Part shown: positions 24,434-32,712 of the stretch, one piece after another | Layout: each line of letters begins with the position of its first letter | How positions within the stretch are numbered: the stretch's first letter is position 1 | NCBI RefSeq assembly: GCF_008039615.1 | Contig: NZ_VDUZ01000072.1 | Coordinates: forward strand, 1 to 38,098 | Direction of reading: 5' to 3' | Length of the DNA stretch: 38,098 nucleotides | From: Vineibacter terrae | GTDB taxonomy: Bacteria; Pseudomonadota; Alphaproteobacteria; Reyranellales; Reyranellaceae | Notes under the pieces: generated by a model | What the model was told of the DNA's origin: nothing | Database searches by the model: none | What the model saw: only the letters and a program-made list of their open reading frames with translations | Position numbers and translations under genes: made by a program

Positions 24434-25303
24434 TCAGTCGAAGAAGTCGGCGATGGCGCTGGCCGCCCGCGCCGGCGCTTCGTAGTGAACGAAGTGGCCC
24501 GCGAGCTCGGCGAACTCCAGTCTGTAGTCGGTGAAGAATTCGTGCAGGCGGTCGCTCCAGGCGGCGCGCACCACCGGGTCGCGACGGCCCCACAAGAAGC
24601 GCGAGCGGACAGTGATCGGCGGTGGCACCGGCGCCGTGCCGGCCATCATCGCCAGCCGGGCGCGGTTGATGCTGCGATACCAGTTGAAGCCGCCCTGCAG
24701 GTTGCCGGGCTTGAGGAAGTTGTCGACCCACAGCTCCAGCTCGGCGTCGAAGGCGTGCGGATCGGCCGCCCAGTGACGCAGGAAATGGCCGATATAGAGC
24801 CGGCAGGCGTCACGCGACGATGCCACGAGGTCGGCAGCCCAGGGCTGCTGATTGAAGGTCTGGTACCAGATTTCCGGGATGCTCTGCGGGTCGGTCCAGC
24901 GCCGCCCGATGCCCGCATACGGGCAGTTGAAGAAGAACAGGCCGCTCAGCGCATCGGGCCAGCGGCGCGCGAAAGCCTGGGCCGCGAAGGCGCCGATGTC
25001 ATGCGACACCAGACCGACGCGGCCGAGCCCGAGCGCGGTGCGCAGCGCGTGCAGGTCTTCGGCAAGGATGTCGGGCGTGCAATCCTCGGCCGGGCCTGTC
25101 GACGTCTTCTCGCTGTCGCCGAAGCCGCGCCATTCGGGCGCATAGAGCGTGAAGCGGTCCGCCAGCCGTTCCATCAGCGGCCGCCAGGTCCGCCAGAACT
25201 CCGGCCAGCCATGCAGCAGCAACAGCGGCGCGCCGTGGCCGCAGGATGTCACGTGGTGGCGCACGCCGTTGGCGGTGATGACGTCGTGGCGGAACCCGGT
25301 CAT
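24434..25303 (-). CDS. Alpha/beta hydrolase, epoxide hydrolase-like
   Basis: This 289-residue alpha/beta hydrolase has the oxyanion motif HGWPEFWRTW (about 31-40). The nucleophile elbow is LVSHDIGAFAA, where an Asp stands in the nucleophile place as in epoxide hydrolases and haloalkane dehalogenases. The charge relay continues through FLWGRRDPVV (acid) and AGHFVHYEAP (His) near the C-terminus. Two cap-domain Tyr residues expected of epoxide hydrolases are plausible in NWYRSIN and the IWYQTFN segment. Its ATG overlaps the TGA of the glycerate kinase gene by four bases (ATGA), so the two are translationally coupled. Its role in a sugar-acid operon is not evident; a lactone or ester hydrolysis step would fit, but that is inference. 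Confidence 0.87.
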   Translation of the reverse strand: MTGFRHDVITANGVRHHVTSCGHGAPLLLLHGWPEFWRTWRPLMERLADRFTLYAPEWRGFGDSEKTSTGPAEDCTPDILAEDLHALRTALGLGRVGLVSHDIGAFAAQAFARRWPDALSGLFFFNCPYAGIGRRWTDPQSIPEIWYQTFNQQPWAADLVASSRDACRLYIGHFLRHWAADPHAFDAELELWVDNFLKPGNLQGGFNWYRSINRARLAMMAGTAPVPPPITVRSRFLWGRRDPVVRAAWSDRLHEFFTDYRLEFAELAGHFVHYEAPARAASAIADFFD

Positions 25304-26604
25304 GTCCGTGTGCTGCTCGGCTGCTGGCCTGGCGGCACGATGAGGCTGACGCGAAAATCGTTGACGTTGGTGCGCGTCGGCCCCGTGACGATCGCGTCAC
25401 CCAGGGCCTCGAAGAAGCCATGGCCGTCGTTGTCCTCCAGCCGGGCGCCGGCATCGATGCCGCCGGCGCGGGCGCGGTCCAGGGTGTCCGGCCCGATCAT
25501 GGCGCCGGCGATCTCCTCGATGCCGTCGACGCCGTCGGTATCGGCTGCCAGCGACCAGACGCCGGGCTGCCCGCCAAGATCCAGGGCCAGGGCCAGCAGG
25601 TATTCGACGTTGCGGCCGCCGCGGCCGTTGCCCTTGACCTCGACCGTGGTCTCGCCGCCCGAGATGATCGCCAGGCGCTTTCCGTCGGCGAGATGGCGGC
25701 GGATCAGCGCCGCATGCTCGGCCGCCAGCGTGCGCGAGAGGCCTTCGAGCCGGTCGCCCAGGATGATCGGCGCGAAGCCGCGCTCACCGGCCAGCGCCGC
25801 GGCCGCCTCCAGCGCCTCGATCGGCGTCACGGTCATCACCGTGATGCCGCCGGCGAGGCGCGCATCGCCCGGCTTCGGTGTCTCCTCGATGCGGCCAGCG
25901 GCGCCATCCTCGAGATGGCGGCGGATCGCGGCCGGCGGCTCGATGCCGTGCTTGCGCAGCACCGCCTGGGCATCGGCGAAGGTCGAGGCGTCCGGCACGG
26001 TCGGGCCCGAGGCGATGACGCTGGGATCGTCGCCCGGCACGTCGGAGATCAGGTAGGTGGCGACGCGTGCCGGCTGCGCCGCCAGCGCCAGGCGCCCGCC
26101 CTTGATGGCCGAGATGTGCTTGCGCACGGTGTTGATCCCGCCGATCGGCACGCTCTTGCGCAGCAGGTCGCGGGTCAGCGCCTGCTTGTCCTCCATGGTG
26201 ATGCCCTCGGCCGGCCAGGTCAGCAGGGCGGAGCCGCCGCCCGAGATCAGGCAGATCGCGAGATCATCGGCGCCCAGGCCCTTCACCATGTCGAGGATGC
26301 GGCCGGCGGCGGCGCGGCCGCGCTCGTCCGGCACGGGATGCCGCGCCTCGACGCACTCGATGCGGTCGAGCGGCAGGCCGTGGCGCTCGCGCGTGACGAC
26401 CAGGCCTTCGAGCGGGCCATGCCACATCGCCTCGACGGTCTTGGCCATGGCCGCCGCTGCCTTGCCGGCGCCGACCACGAGCGTGCGTCCCTTGGGCGGC
26501 GTCAGCGTCGCCAGGTGCGGCGCCAGGCATTGGCCGGGGCTTGCCGCGCCGACGGCGGCATCGAACAGATCGCGCAGCAGGCGGAAGGCAGTGTTGCGAT
26601 CCAT
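25300..26604 (-). CDS. Glycerate 2-kinase (type II, DUF4147/MOFRL; TtuD/GckA-like)
   Basis: This 434-residue protein has the N-terminal DUF4147 domain: RTLVVGAGKAAAAMAKTVE near 55, then LVVTRERHG, HPVPDERG, ICLISGGGSALLTWP and VRKHISAIKGGRLA. The C-terminal MOFRL domain has AIISGGETTVEVKGNGRGGRN, followed by LAADTDGVDGIEEIAGAMI. The family phosphorylates D-glycerate to 2-phosphoglycerate; it was once annotated as hydroxypyruvate reductase (TtuD). The start at 26604 is preferred because similarity begins there, although the ribosome site is weak. An 11-bp direct repeat (26603-26613, 26618-26628) overlaps the start. It is the first gene of the reverse-strand block that ends with pyk, and 2-phosphoglycerate reaches pyruvate kinase through enolase. 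Confidence 0.92.
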   Translation of the reverse strand: MDRNTAFRLLRDLFDAAVGAASPGQCLAPHLATLTPPKGRTLVVGAGKAAAAMAKTVEAMWHGPLEGLVVTRERHGLPLDRIECVEARHPVPDERGRAAAGRILDMVKGLGADDLAICLISGGGSALLTWPAEGITMEDKQALTRDLLRKSVPIGGINTVRKHISAIKGGRLALAAQPARVATYLISDVPGDDPSVIASGPTVPDASTFADAQAVLRKHGIEPPAAIRRHLEDGAAGRIEETPKPGDARLAGGITVMTVTPIEALEAAAALAGERGFAPIILGDRLEGLSRTLAAEHAALIRRHLADGKRLAIISGGETTVEVKGNGRGGRNVEYLLALALDLGGQPGVWSLAADTDGVDGIEEIAGAMIGPDTLDRARAGGIDAGARLEDNDGHGFFEALGDAIVTGPTRTNVNDFRVSLIVPPGQQPSSTRT

Positions 26605-26690
26605 GGATGCGATAAGGATGGATGCGATTGAAGGGATTGCAATACGATATCTGGACCCTGCTGTCATCCCGCGTATCGGGGAGCACCACG
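26605..26690. promoter_or_regulatory. Divergent promoter region, sugar-acid block / ADH pair
   Basis: These 86 bases separate the divergent glycerate kinase and alcohol dehydrogenase genes and must hold the start signals of both. They include a 15-bp-period duplication of ATGGATGCGAT and an AT-richer stretch GATTGCAATACGATATC at 26636-26652. I cannot assign -35/-10 boxes with confidence, and no regulator gene lies in the block. Confidence 0.35.
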
Positions 26691-27827
26691 ATGAAGATGC
26701 GAGCCGCGATCCTGACCACGTGTTCGGCGCCGCAGCCGTTTGCGAAGAGCAAGCCGTTGCAGATCCACGAGGTGGACCTCGATCCGCCAGGAGAGGGCGA
26801 GGTGCTGGTGAAGGTGGGCGGCGCCGGGCTATGCCACTCGGACCTGTCGATCCTGAACGGCGACAGGCCGCGGCCGGTGCCCCTGGTCCCCGGTCACGAA
26901 GGGGCTGGAGAGATCGTCGAGGTCGGGGCCGGCGTCCACGATGTGAAGGTGGGCGACCACGTCTGCTTCGCCTTCAACGTCAGCTGCGGCCGGTGCCGGC
27001 GCTGCCTGGAGGGGCGGCCCTATATCTGTGAACGGGCGGTGGCGCCGCGTGCCGCGGGCGCGCTGCTGTCGGGCGCCAAGCGGCTGCACCGGGACGGCGA
27101 ACCCCTCAACCACGCTTCCGGCGTCTCGTGCTTCGCCGAATACGCCGTGGTCGACCGCGGCTCGGTGGTGGTGATCGACCGCACCCTGCCGCTCGATGTC
27201 GCGGCCCTGTTCGGTTGCGCCGTCGTGACCGGCGTCGGCGCCGTCGTCAACACGGCACGGATCGAGCCCGGCAGCACCGTCGCCATCGTCGGCCTTGGCG
27301 GCGTCGGCCTGAGCGGGCTGATGGGCGCGGTGCTGGGCGGCGCCGGCCGCATCATCGCCATCGACCTGTCCGACGAGAAGCTGGGCTTGGCGCGCCAGCT
27401 CGGGGCCACGGACACTATCAACGCGCGCGATGCCGATCATGTCGAGCGGGTACAGGAGATGACCGACGGCGGCGTCGACTATGCGTTCGACCTTGCCGGC
27501 ACCATCAAGGCCATGGAGACGGCCTATGCCGTCACGCGCGGCGGCGGCACGACCGTCAGCGCCGGCCTGTCGCCCAACAACGCCACGTTCTCGCTCAAGC
27601 AGAGCATGCTGGTCAGCGAGGAGAAGACGATCAAGGGCAGCTACATGGGCAGCTGCGTGCCGGTGCGCGATATCCCGCGCTTCATCGCGCTCTACCAGCA
27701 GGGCCGGCTGCCGGTCGACCGCATGGTGAGCCAGCGCGTGACGCTGGACGAGCTCAACGAAGGCTTCGATCGCCTGCAGGCGGTGGCGACCGTGCGTCAG
27801 CTGCTGGTTCCGCACTCGCGGCGCTGA
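26691..27827 (+). CDS. Zinc-dependent alcohol dehydrogenase (MDR family)
   Basis: This 378-residue medium-chain dehydrogenase has complete metal sites. The catalytic zinc ligands lie in GAGLCHSD and VPGHEGAGE, with a third cysteine in GCAVVTGVGAV. The four structural-zinc cysteines are in CGRCRRCLEGRPYIC. The NAD-binding loop is VAIVGLGGVGLSGLMGAVLGG, followed by IIAIDLSDEKL. A short insertion (LLSGAKRLHRDGEPLNH) precedes ASGVSCFAEYAVV, as in class III-like bacterial ADHs. It oxidises an alcohol or hydroxy compound in the cytoplasm; the substrate is unknown, and glutathione-dependent formaldehyde dehydrogenase cannot be claimed. ATG 26691 is chosen for the GGGGAG site six bases upstream. The next gene starts two bases after its stop, implying one transcript. 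Confidence 0.93.
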   Translation: MKMRAAILTTCSAPQPFAKSKPLQIHEVDLDPPGEGEVLVKVGGAGLCHSDLSILNGDRPRPVPLVPGHEGAGEIVEVGAGVHDVKVGDHVCFAFNVSCGRCRRCLEGRPYICERAVAPRAAGALLSGAKRLHRDGEPLNHASGVSCFAEYAVVDRGSVVVIDRTLPLDVAALFGCAVVTGVGAVVNTARIEPGSTVAIVGLGGVGLSGLMGAVLGGAGRIIAIDLSDEKLGLARQLGATDTINARDADHVERVQEMTDGGVDYAFDLAGTIKAMETAYAVTRGGGTTVSAGLSPNNATFSLKQSMLVSEEKTIKGSYMGSCVPVRDIPRFIALYQQGRLPVDRMVSQRVTLDELNEGFDRLQAVATVRQLLVPHSRR

Positions 27828-27829
27828 CC

Positions 27830-28609
27830 GTGCCGTCGCTGCTGTCCGCCGGCGATCCGCCGCCCTTTGCCACGATCAATCCCGCCGGCAGCTTTCCGCT
27901 GCTGCTGCTGTGCGACCATGCCGGCAAGGCCGTGCCGCGCGCGCTCGACGGGCTGGGCATCGCGGCGCAGGAGCTCGCGCGCCACATCGGCTGGGACATT
28001 GGTGCGCTCGACGTCGCGACCGAGCTTGCGCGCCTGCTCGATGCCCCGCTGGTCGCCTCGACCTATTCCCGGCTGGTGATCGACTGCAATCGCTGGCCGG
28101 GCGGCGAGGGCTCGATCCCCGAGATCAGCGACGGCACCAAGGTGCCGGGCAACGCGGGCCTGACCGAAGCCGGCATCCGGGCGCGCGCCGATGCCTGCTT
28201 CTGGCCCTACCACAACGAGGTCGAGCGCCTGATCGCCGATTTTGCGGCGCGCGGCGTGAAGCCGGCGCTGCTCGTCGTGCACAGCTTCACCCCGGCGATG
28301 GGGGGTGTGCAGCGGCCGTGGCAGCTCGGCGTGCTGTGGCGCAGCGACGAACGCCTGCCGCTGCCGCTGTTGGCCGAGCTGCGCAAGCTGGACGGCGTGC
28401 TGACCGGCGACAACGAGCCGTACTCGGCGCGCGCCAGCTACGAGTACACATTGACCGCTCACGCCGATTCGCACGGCCTGCCGCATTGCTCCCTCGAGAT
28501 CCGGCAGGACCTGATCAGGACACGCGAGAACGCCACCGCCTGGGCCCGGCGCCTGGCGCCGGCCGTGACCGCGGCGGTCGCAGCCGCGCTGGCCGATAGC
28601 CGACCCTGA
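27830..28609 (+). CDS. N-formylglutamate amidohydrolase family protein
   Basis: This 259-residue protein shows the family's conserved blocks: LLLLCDHAGKAVPRALDGLG, RHIGWDIGALDVA, YSRLVIDCNRWPGGEGSIPE, LLVVHSFTPAM, the ligand-rich GDNEPYSARASYEYTLTAHA, and CSLEIRQDLI near the end. HutG-type members cleave N-formylglutamate to glutamate and formate, but this short branch is common in Alphaproteobacteria away from hut genes, and its true substrate is uncertain. The start is a GTG two bases after the alcohol dehydrogenase stop; the frame is open far upstream but overlaps that gene there. Tight spacing suggests coupled translation with the dehydrogenase. Confidence 0.87.
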   Translation: MPSLLSAGDPPPFATINPAGSFPLLLLCDHAGKAVPRALDGLGIAAQELARHIGWDIGALDVATELARLLDAPLVASTYSRLVIDCNRWPGGEGSIPEISDGTKVPGNAGLTEAGIRARADACFWPYHNEVERLIADFAARGVKPALLVVHSFTPAMGGVQRPWQLGVLWRSDERLPLPLLAELRKLDGVLTGDNEPYSARASYEYTLTAHADSHGLPHCSLEIRQDLIRTRENATAWARRLAPAVTAAVAAALADSRP

Positions 28610-28797
28610 ACGTGGCCTTAAGCGAATCTAATAATTCTCAATGGTCCCTGACGTTGAACTGGGACAATGCGGCTGATATGAATCGGAGCCTCACTCCCGT
28701 CAGAATAAGAACAGCGTTCATCCGGTGGCAGCCCGGGGATGAGAATGCTCACCATCGGAGCACGTGACTGCTTCTCGCGAAACCATGGAGGCCAACG

Positions 28798-29460
28798 ATG
28801 CCGCTCAGGATCAATGACGAAGCGCCCAACTTCACGGCCGAGACCACCCAGGGCCCGATCACCTTCCACGACTGGATCGGCAATGGCTGGGCGATCCTGT
28901 TCTCGCATCCCAAGGACTTCACGCCGGTCTGCACTACCGAACTTGGCTACATGGCCGGCCTGAAGAACGAGTTCGACAAGCGCAATTGCAAGATCATCGG
29001 GCTCAGCGTCGATCCCGTGGACGATCACTCCCGGTGGGCCAAGGACATCGAGGAGACGCAGGGCCACGCCGTGACCTACCCGATGATCGGCGATCCCGAG
29101 CTGAAGGTCGCCAAGCTCTATGACATGCTGCCGGCCGACGCGGGCGACACGTCCAAGGGCCGCACGGCGGCCACCAACGCCACCGTGCGCACGGTGTTCC
29201 TGGTCGGGCCCGACAAGAAGATCAAGATGTCGCTGACCTACCCGATGAGCACCGGCCGCAACTTCGACGAGGTGCTGCGCGTGCTCGACTCGGTGCAGCT
29301 CACCGCCAGGCACCAGGTCGCGACGCCGGTCAACTGGAAGCAGGGCGAGGATGTGATCATCGTGCCCGCCGTTTCCGACGACGATGCCAAGAAGAAGTTC
29401 CCCGACGGCTGGAAGACGGTGAAGCCCTATTTGCGCATCGTGCCACAGCCGCGCGACTGA
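28798..29460 (+). CDS. 1-Cys peroxiredoxin (Prx6 type)
   Basis: This 220-residue protein fits the Prx6/1-Cys subfamily, which reduces hydrogen and organic peroxides in the cytoplasm. The peroxidatic cysteine is Cys43 or nearby, in the motif HPKDFTPVCTTELG, where the PxxxT/SxxC pattern is complete. The C-terminal extension typical of the subfamily is present (VATPVNWKQGEDVIIVPAVS). No resolving cysteine appears in the usual 2-Cys position. A further Cys in KRNCKIIGLSVDP is common in this branch and not catalytic. GGAGG stands six bases before the ATG. It has its own 188-bp upstream region with AT-richer sequence and ends in a strong hairpin, so it is probably monocistronic. Confidence 0.95.
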   Translation: MPLRINDEAPNFTAETTQGPITFHDWIGNGWAILFSHPKDFTPVCTTELGYMAGLKNEFDKRNCKIIGLSVDPVDDHSRWAKDIEETQGHAVTYPMIGDPELKVAKLYDMLPADAGDTSKGRTAATNATVRTVFLVGPDKKIKMSLTYPMSTGRNFDEVLRVLDSVQLTARHQVATPVNWKQGEDVIIVPAVSDDDAKKKFPDGWKTVKPYLRIVPQPRD

Positions 29461-29470
29461 CGCTGCCGTT

Positions 29471-29500
29471 CCCGGGAGCGCAGGCCCGTGCGCTCCCGGG
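29471..29500 (+). terminator. Hairpin after the peroxiredoxin gene
   Basis: CCCGGGAGCGCA (29471-29482) pairs perfectly over 12 bp with TGCGCTCCCGGG (29489-29500) around GGCCCG, starting 10 bases after the stop codon. No T-run follows, so it may be a weak or factor-assisted terminator, or an mRNA 3' stabiliser. Confidence 0.6.
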
Positions 29501-29577
29501 CCGGTGGAGGCATAAGATGACACAGGGCCGACTGCAGGCTTGACGGCGGCCGGGGGCATCTCTATCGGATTTTGCAT

Positions 29578-29742
29578 CGACGGTCCCCGCAAGGGGCCAA
29601 GGGAACGCCGTGCGGCCGCGAGGCCTAATCGGCGGCTGTGCCCGCAGCTGTGAGCGGCGAGCGCAGGTCCATCATGCCACTGGGCTGCGACCCGGGAAGG
29701 CGGACCTGACGCGGTGACCCGCAAGCCAGAAGACCTGCCGTC
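29578..29742 (+). promoter_or_regulatory. Cobalamin (adenosylcobalamin) riboswitch
   Basis: The leader of the btu operon carries the conserved blocks of a cobalamin riboswitch in order: AAGGGAA (29598-29604), GCCCGCAGCTGTGA (29639-29652), GCCACTGGG (29675-29683) and the B12 box AGCCAGAAGACCTGCC (29723-29738). The closing P1 stem is CGACGG (29578-29583) with CCGTCG (29737-29742). Binding of a B12 cofactor should switch the downstream uptake genes off. About 98 bases separate it from the btuB start, enough for an expression platform, but whether it acts on transcription or translation cannot be decided here. Confidence 0.95.
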
Positions 29743-29840
29743 GAGAGCGTCGTCTTCCCCCGGACGGGAACATCCGATGGGACGGTCATCCGCACGATGA
29801 CGCGCCTGTGCGTGTCTGTTCGTTTGCGGAGATCCGTTTC

Positions 29841-31835
29841 ATGACGTGCGAGCCTCATCCGTCCCGCGGTCCGGTTCATCATTCGATCACCTCGGCCTGC
29901 GCCGTCGCGGCGGCTCTTGCCGCGTCGCCGGCGCTGGCGCAACAGGCGCCGCCGCTGGCCCAGCAGTTGCCGCCGCCGATCGTCCTGCCGGAGACGGTGG
30001 TCACGGCCGACCGCACGCCGGTGCCGGTCGACCTGGTCAGCGCCTCGGTGACGGTCATCACGGCGCAAGAGATCGAGCAGCGGCAATACCGCACGCTCAA
30101 CGACGCCCTGCGCGCCGTGCCCGGCACGACGGTGGTCCAGTCCGGCGGGCCGGGCAAGAGCACGAGCATCTTCTTGCGCGGCACCAACGCCAATCACACG
30201 CTGGTGATGATCGACGGCGTGCGGGCCGGGGATCCCAGCCAGGTCAACGGAGCGCCGAACTTCGCGCATTTCCTGCTCGACAACGTCGATCGCATCGAGG
30301 TGGTGCGCGGACCGATGAGCACGCTCTACGGCTCCGACGCCATCGGCGGCGTGATCAACCTGATCACCAGGAAGGGCAGCGGTCCTCTGAAGGCGACGGC
30401 CTTCGGTGAGTTCGGCAGCTTCGACACGTTCAACACCGGTGGTGGCGTGCAAGGCGCCGAGGGCCGCTTCAACTACAACCTCGCCATGCAGGCGACGACG
30501 ACGCGCGGCTTCTCGGCCGTGCCCCAGCGCTTCACCGTCGGCATCAAGAACGAGGACGACGGCTACTGGAACGTCGGGTTCAACGGCCGCTTCGGCTTCG
30601 ATGTTTCGGACAATTTCCAGCTGTCGCTGTTCTCGCGCTACGACTGGTCGCGCACGCAGTACGATGCGTTCCTGAGCGAGGATCCGAACCTGCGCGAGCA
30701 CGCGCGGCAGATCTCGCAGCGGCTGCAGGCCGACTGGCAATTGCTCGACGGCCGGTGGAAGCAGACGTTCGGCTTGTCGTTCCTGCAGGTGGACCGGCGT
30801 GACCTCGACGGCGAGGACGCGATCAACGGCACACCGTTCGCGCCCGATTCGCGCAACCGCGGCCGCCGCTGGCAGCTCGACTGGAAGAACGACTTCCGCC
30901 TCTCCGACGAGGTCGGACTGGTATTCGGCATCGACGCCGAGCGCATATCGCTGCATGCCCGCAGCCAGTTCAATTTCGGCTTCCCCCCCAACAACGTCGA
31001 CAAATCCACCGGCTCGGTCGGCGGCTACCTCAACGCGCGCTGGACACCCAATGAAGCCCTGTCGCTGACCGCCGGCGGCCGCGTCGAGCACCACGACGAT
31101 TTCGGCACCGCCGCGACCTTCCGCGTGGGCGGCACCTATGCCTTCAAGGAGTCGGGCACCCGCCTGCACGCGGCCTTCGGCACCGCCTTCAAGGCGCCGA
31201 GCCTGGATCAGCTCTTCCTCGACTTCCCCGCTTTCGGCTTCCTTGCCAACCCGAACCTGAAGCCCGAGCGCAGCATCGGCGGCGAGATCGGTGTCGACCA
31301 GAGCCTGTGGGGCGACCGCGCGAAAATCGGCGCCACGCTGTTCCGCAACGACATCCGCGACCTGATCACCAGCGTCGGATGCGGCGTGGGCTGCTCGACC
31401 CTGGCCAATGTCGGCAAGGCGCGCACCCAGGGGGTCGAGTCCTTCGTCGAGCTGAAGCCCTGGGACACGTTCTCGCTGCGCGTCGACTACACCTACACCG
31501 ATGCCCGCGATCGCACGTCGCATGAGCCGCTGGTCCGCCGGCCGCGGCACGCCATCGACGTCGCCGCGAGCTGGACGCCGCTGCCGGGATGGACCTGGGG
31601 CGCCGAGCTGACGCATCGCAGCGGACGCACGGATCGCGATTTTTCGCAGTTCCCGTCGCCGATCACCCATCTGGAGGCGTATCGCACGCTGCGCTTCACG
31701 ATGAGCTATGACGTCACCGATGGCGTCCGCGTCTTCGGCCGGGTCGAGAACGTGCTCAACAAGAACTACGATGACCCGCTCGGCTTCCAGGCGCCGCGGG
31801 TCGGGGCCTATGCCGGCGTTCGCCTGTCGCTGTGA
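29841..31835 (+). CDS. btuB: TonB-dependent vitamin B12 receptor
   Basis: This 664-residue outer-membrane receptor has a signal peptide (SITSACAVAAALAASPALAQ). A TonB-box-like ETVVTADR follows, then the plug domain with STSIFLRGTNANHTLVMIDG, RIEVVRGPMSTLYGSDAIGG and VINLITRKG. A 22-strand barrel ends in the aromatic VGAYAGVRLSL. The specificity call rests mainly on the cobalamin riboswitch just upstream and the B12-type ABC transporter genes just downstream; the sequence itself is also BtuB-like. ATG 29841 has GGAGAT seven bases upstream. An earlier GTG at 29808 would lengthen the N-region. TonB/ExbB/ExbD are not in the window and must be supplied elsewhere. Confidence 0.93.
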   Translation: MTCEPHPSRGPVHHSITSACAVAAALAASPALAQQAPPLAQQLPPPIVLPETVVTADRTPVPVDLVSASVTVITAQEIEQRQYRTLNDALRAVPGTTVVQSGGPGKSTSIFLRGTNANHTLVMIDGVRAGDPSQVNGAPNFAHFLLDNVDRIEVVRGPMSTLYGSDAIGGVINLITRKGSGPLKATAFGEFGSFDTFNTGGGVQGAEGRFNYNLAMQATTTRGFSAVPQRFTVGIKNEDDGYWNVGFNGRFGFDVSDNFQLSLFSRYDWSRTQYDAFLSEDPNLREHARQISQRLQADWQLLDGRWKQTFGLSFLQVDRRDLDGEDAINGTPFAPDSRNRGRRWQLDWKNDFRLSDEVGLVFGIDAERISLHARSQFNFGFPPNNVDKSTGSVGGYLNARWTPNEALSLTAGGRVEHHDDFGTAATFRVGGTYAFKESGTRLHAAFGTAFKAPSLDQLFLDFPAFGFLANPNLKPERSIGGEIGVDQSLWGDRAKIGATLFRNDIRDLITSVGCGVGCSTLANVGKARTQGVESFVELKPWDTFSLRVDYTYTDARDRTSHEPLVRRPRHAIDVAASWTPLPGWTWGAELTHRSGRTDRDFSQFPSPITHLEAYRTLRFTMSYDVTDGVRVFGRVENVLNKNYDDPLGFQAPRVGAYAGVRLSL

Positions 31836-31881
31836 TATCGTCGCTGCTCGCGGCGGGAGGTGGGCGATAGCGCGGCTCTTC

Positions 31882-32712
31882 ATGATCCTTCTGGCTGTCC
31901 TGGCCAGCGTGTCCGGCGGGGCGGTGGCAGCCCCGCCGCCGGCGCGCGTCGTGTCGCTCAACCTGTGTCTTGACCAGCTGGCCCTGGTGCTCGCCGCGCC
32001 CGGTCAGCTGGTGGGCGTCGGCGACGTCAGCCAGGACCGGCATCTGTCGGCGCGCTGGCGGGAGGCGCGCAGCTTGCCCGCCGTGCGCATGCGGATCGAG
32101 GAGGTCCTGGCGCTGCGGCCGGATCTGGTGCTGCTCGACTCTTACGCGCCGCCGCACATGGCGGCGCTCCTGGGCCGCGCCGGCGTGCGCGTGGAGCTGT
32201 TCCCGGAGGCTGTCACGTTCGACGACGGCGTGGCGCGCGTGCGCGCCATCGCCGCGGCACTGGGACGTGAGTCGGCCGGCACGGCGCTGGCCGACGACAT
32301 GCGGCGGCGCCTGGCTGGCCTGGGCGCCGACAAGCAGGACACACCGCGGCCGCTGGCTGCGGTGTGGCAGGCCAACGGCTTTACTGTCAGCAGCGGCACC
32401 CTGCCCGACGATCTGCTGCGGCGCGCCGGCTTCCGCAATCTGGCGGCCGAGCGCGGCCTGGGGCCTTTTGCGCCGCTGCCGCTGGAGGTGCTGGTGCGCG
32501 CCGCGCCGGACCTGCTGATCCTGGACGGCTCCACCAGCGAGCGCCCGTCGCTGGCCGAGGCGCTGATGACGCATCGCGCGGCGCGGCACGCCTTCGGCGA
32601 GACCCGCACGCTGGTGATGCCGCATAGCCTGTGGCTGTGCGCCGGCCCGCCGAACCTGGAAGCCCTGGATCGCCTCGTGGCGATGCGCAACGCCATCGAG
32701 CACCGGCGATGA
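31882..32712 (+). CDS. btuF: Periplasmic cobalamin-binding protein of ABC transporter
   Basis: This 276-residue protein has a short signal peptide (MILLAVLASVSGGAVAAPPP). The class III binding-protein fold follows, beginning ARVVSLNLCLDQLALVLAAP; then IEEVLALRPDLVLLDSYAP, an inter-lobe helix, and the C-terminal lobe with PLEVLVRAAPDLLILDG. It should carry cobalamin (or a related corrinoid) from BtuB to BtuCD. It lies 46 bp after btuB, and its TGA overlaps the btuC ATG by four bases. The ATG at 31882 has no good ribosome site close by: the nearest GGGAGG ends 21 bases upstream, and no alternative start codon is in frame there. Translation may be weak or coupled to btuB. Confidence 0.88.
   Translation: MILLAVLASVSGGAVAAPPPARVVSLNLCLDQLALVLAAPGQLVGVGDVSQDRHLSARWREARSLPAVRMRIEEVLALRPDLVLLDSYAPPHMAALLGRAGVRVELFPEAVTFDDGVARVRAIAAALGRESAGTALADDMRRRLAGLGADKQDTPRPLAAVWQANGFTVSSGTLPDDLLRRAGFRNLAAERGLGPFAPLPLEVLVRAAPDLLILDGSTSERPSLAEALMTHRAARHAFGETRTLVMPHSLWLCAGPPNLEALDRLVAMRNAIEHRR

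Noticed and set aside
25300-26604. Hydroxypyruvate reductase (older annotation for TtuD-type proteins)
   Set aside because: The DUF4147-MOFRL architecture corresponds to glycerate 2-kinase; no NAD(P)-binding reductase motif is seen.
29625-31961. 778-codon minus-strand open frame opposite the riboswitch and btuB
   Set aside because: It overlaps a clear riboswitch and a well-conserved TonB receptor, and its sequence lacks any recognisable domain.
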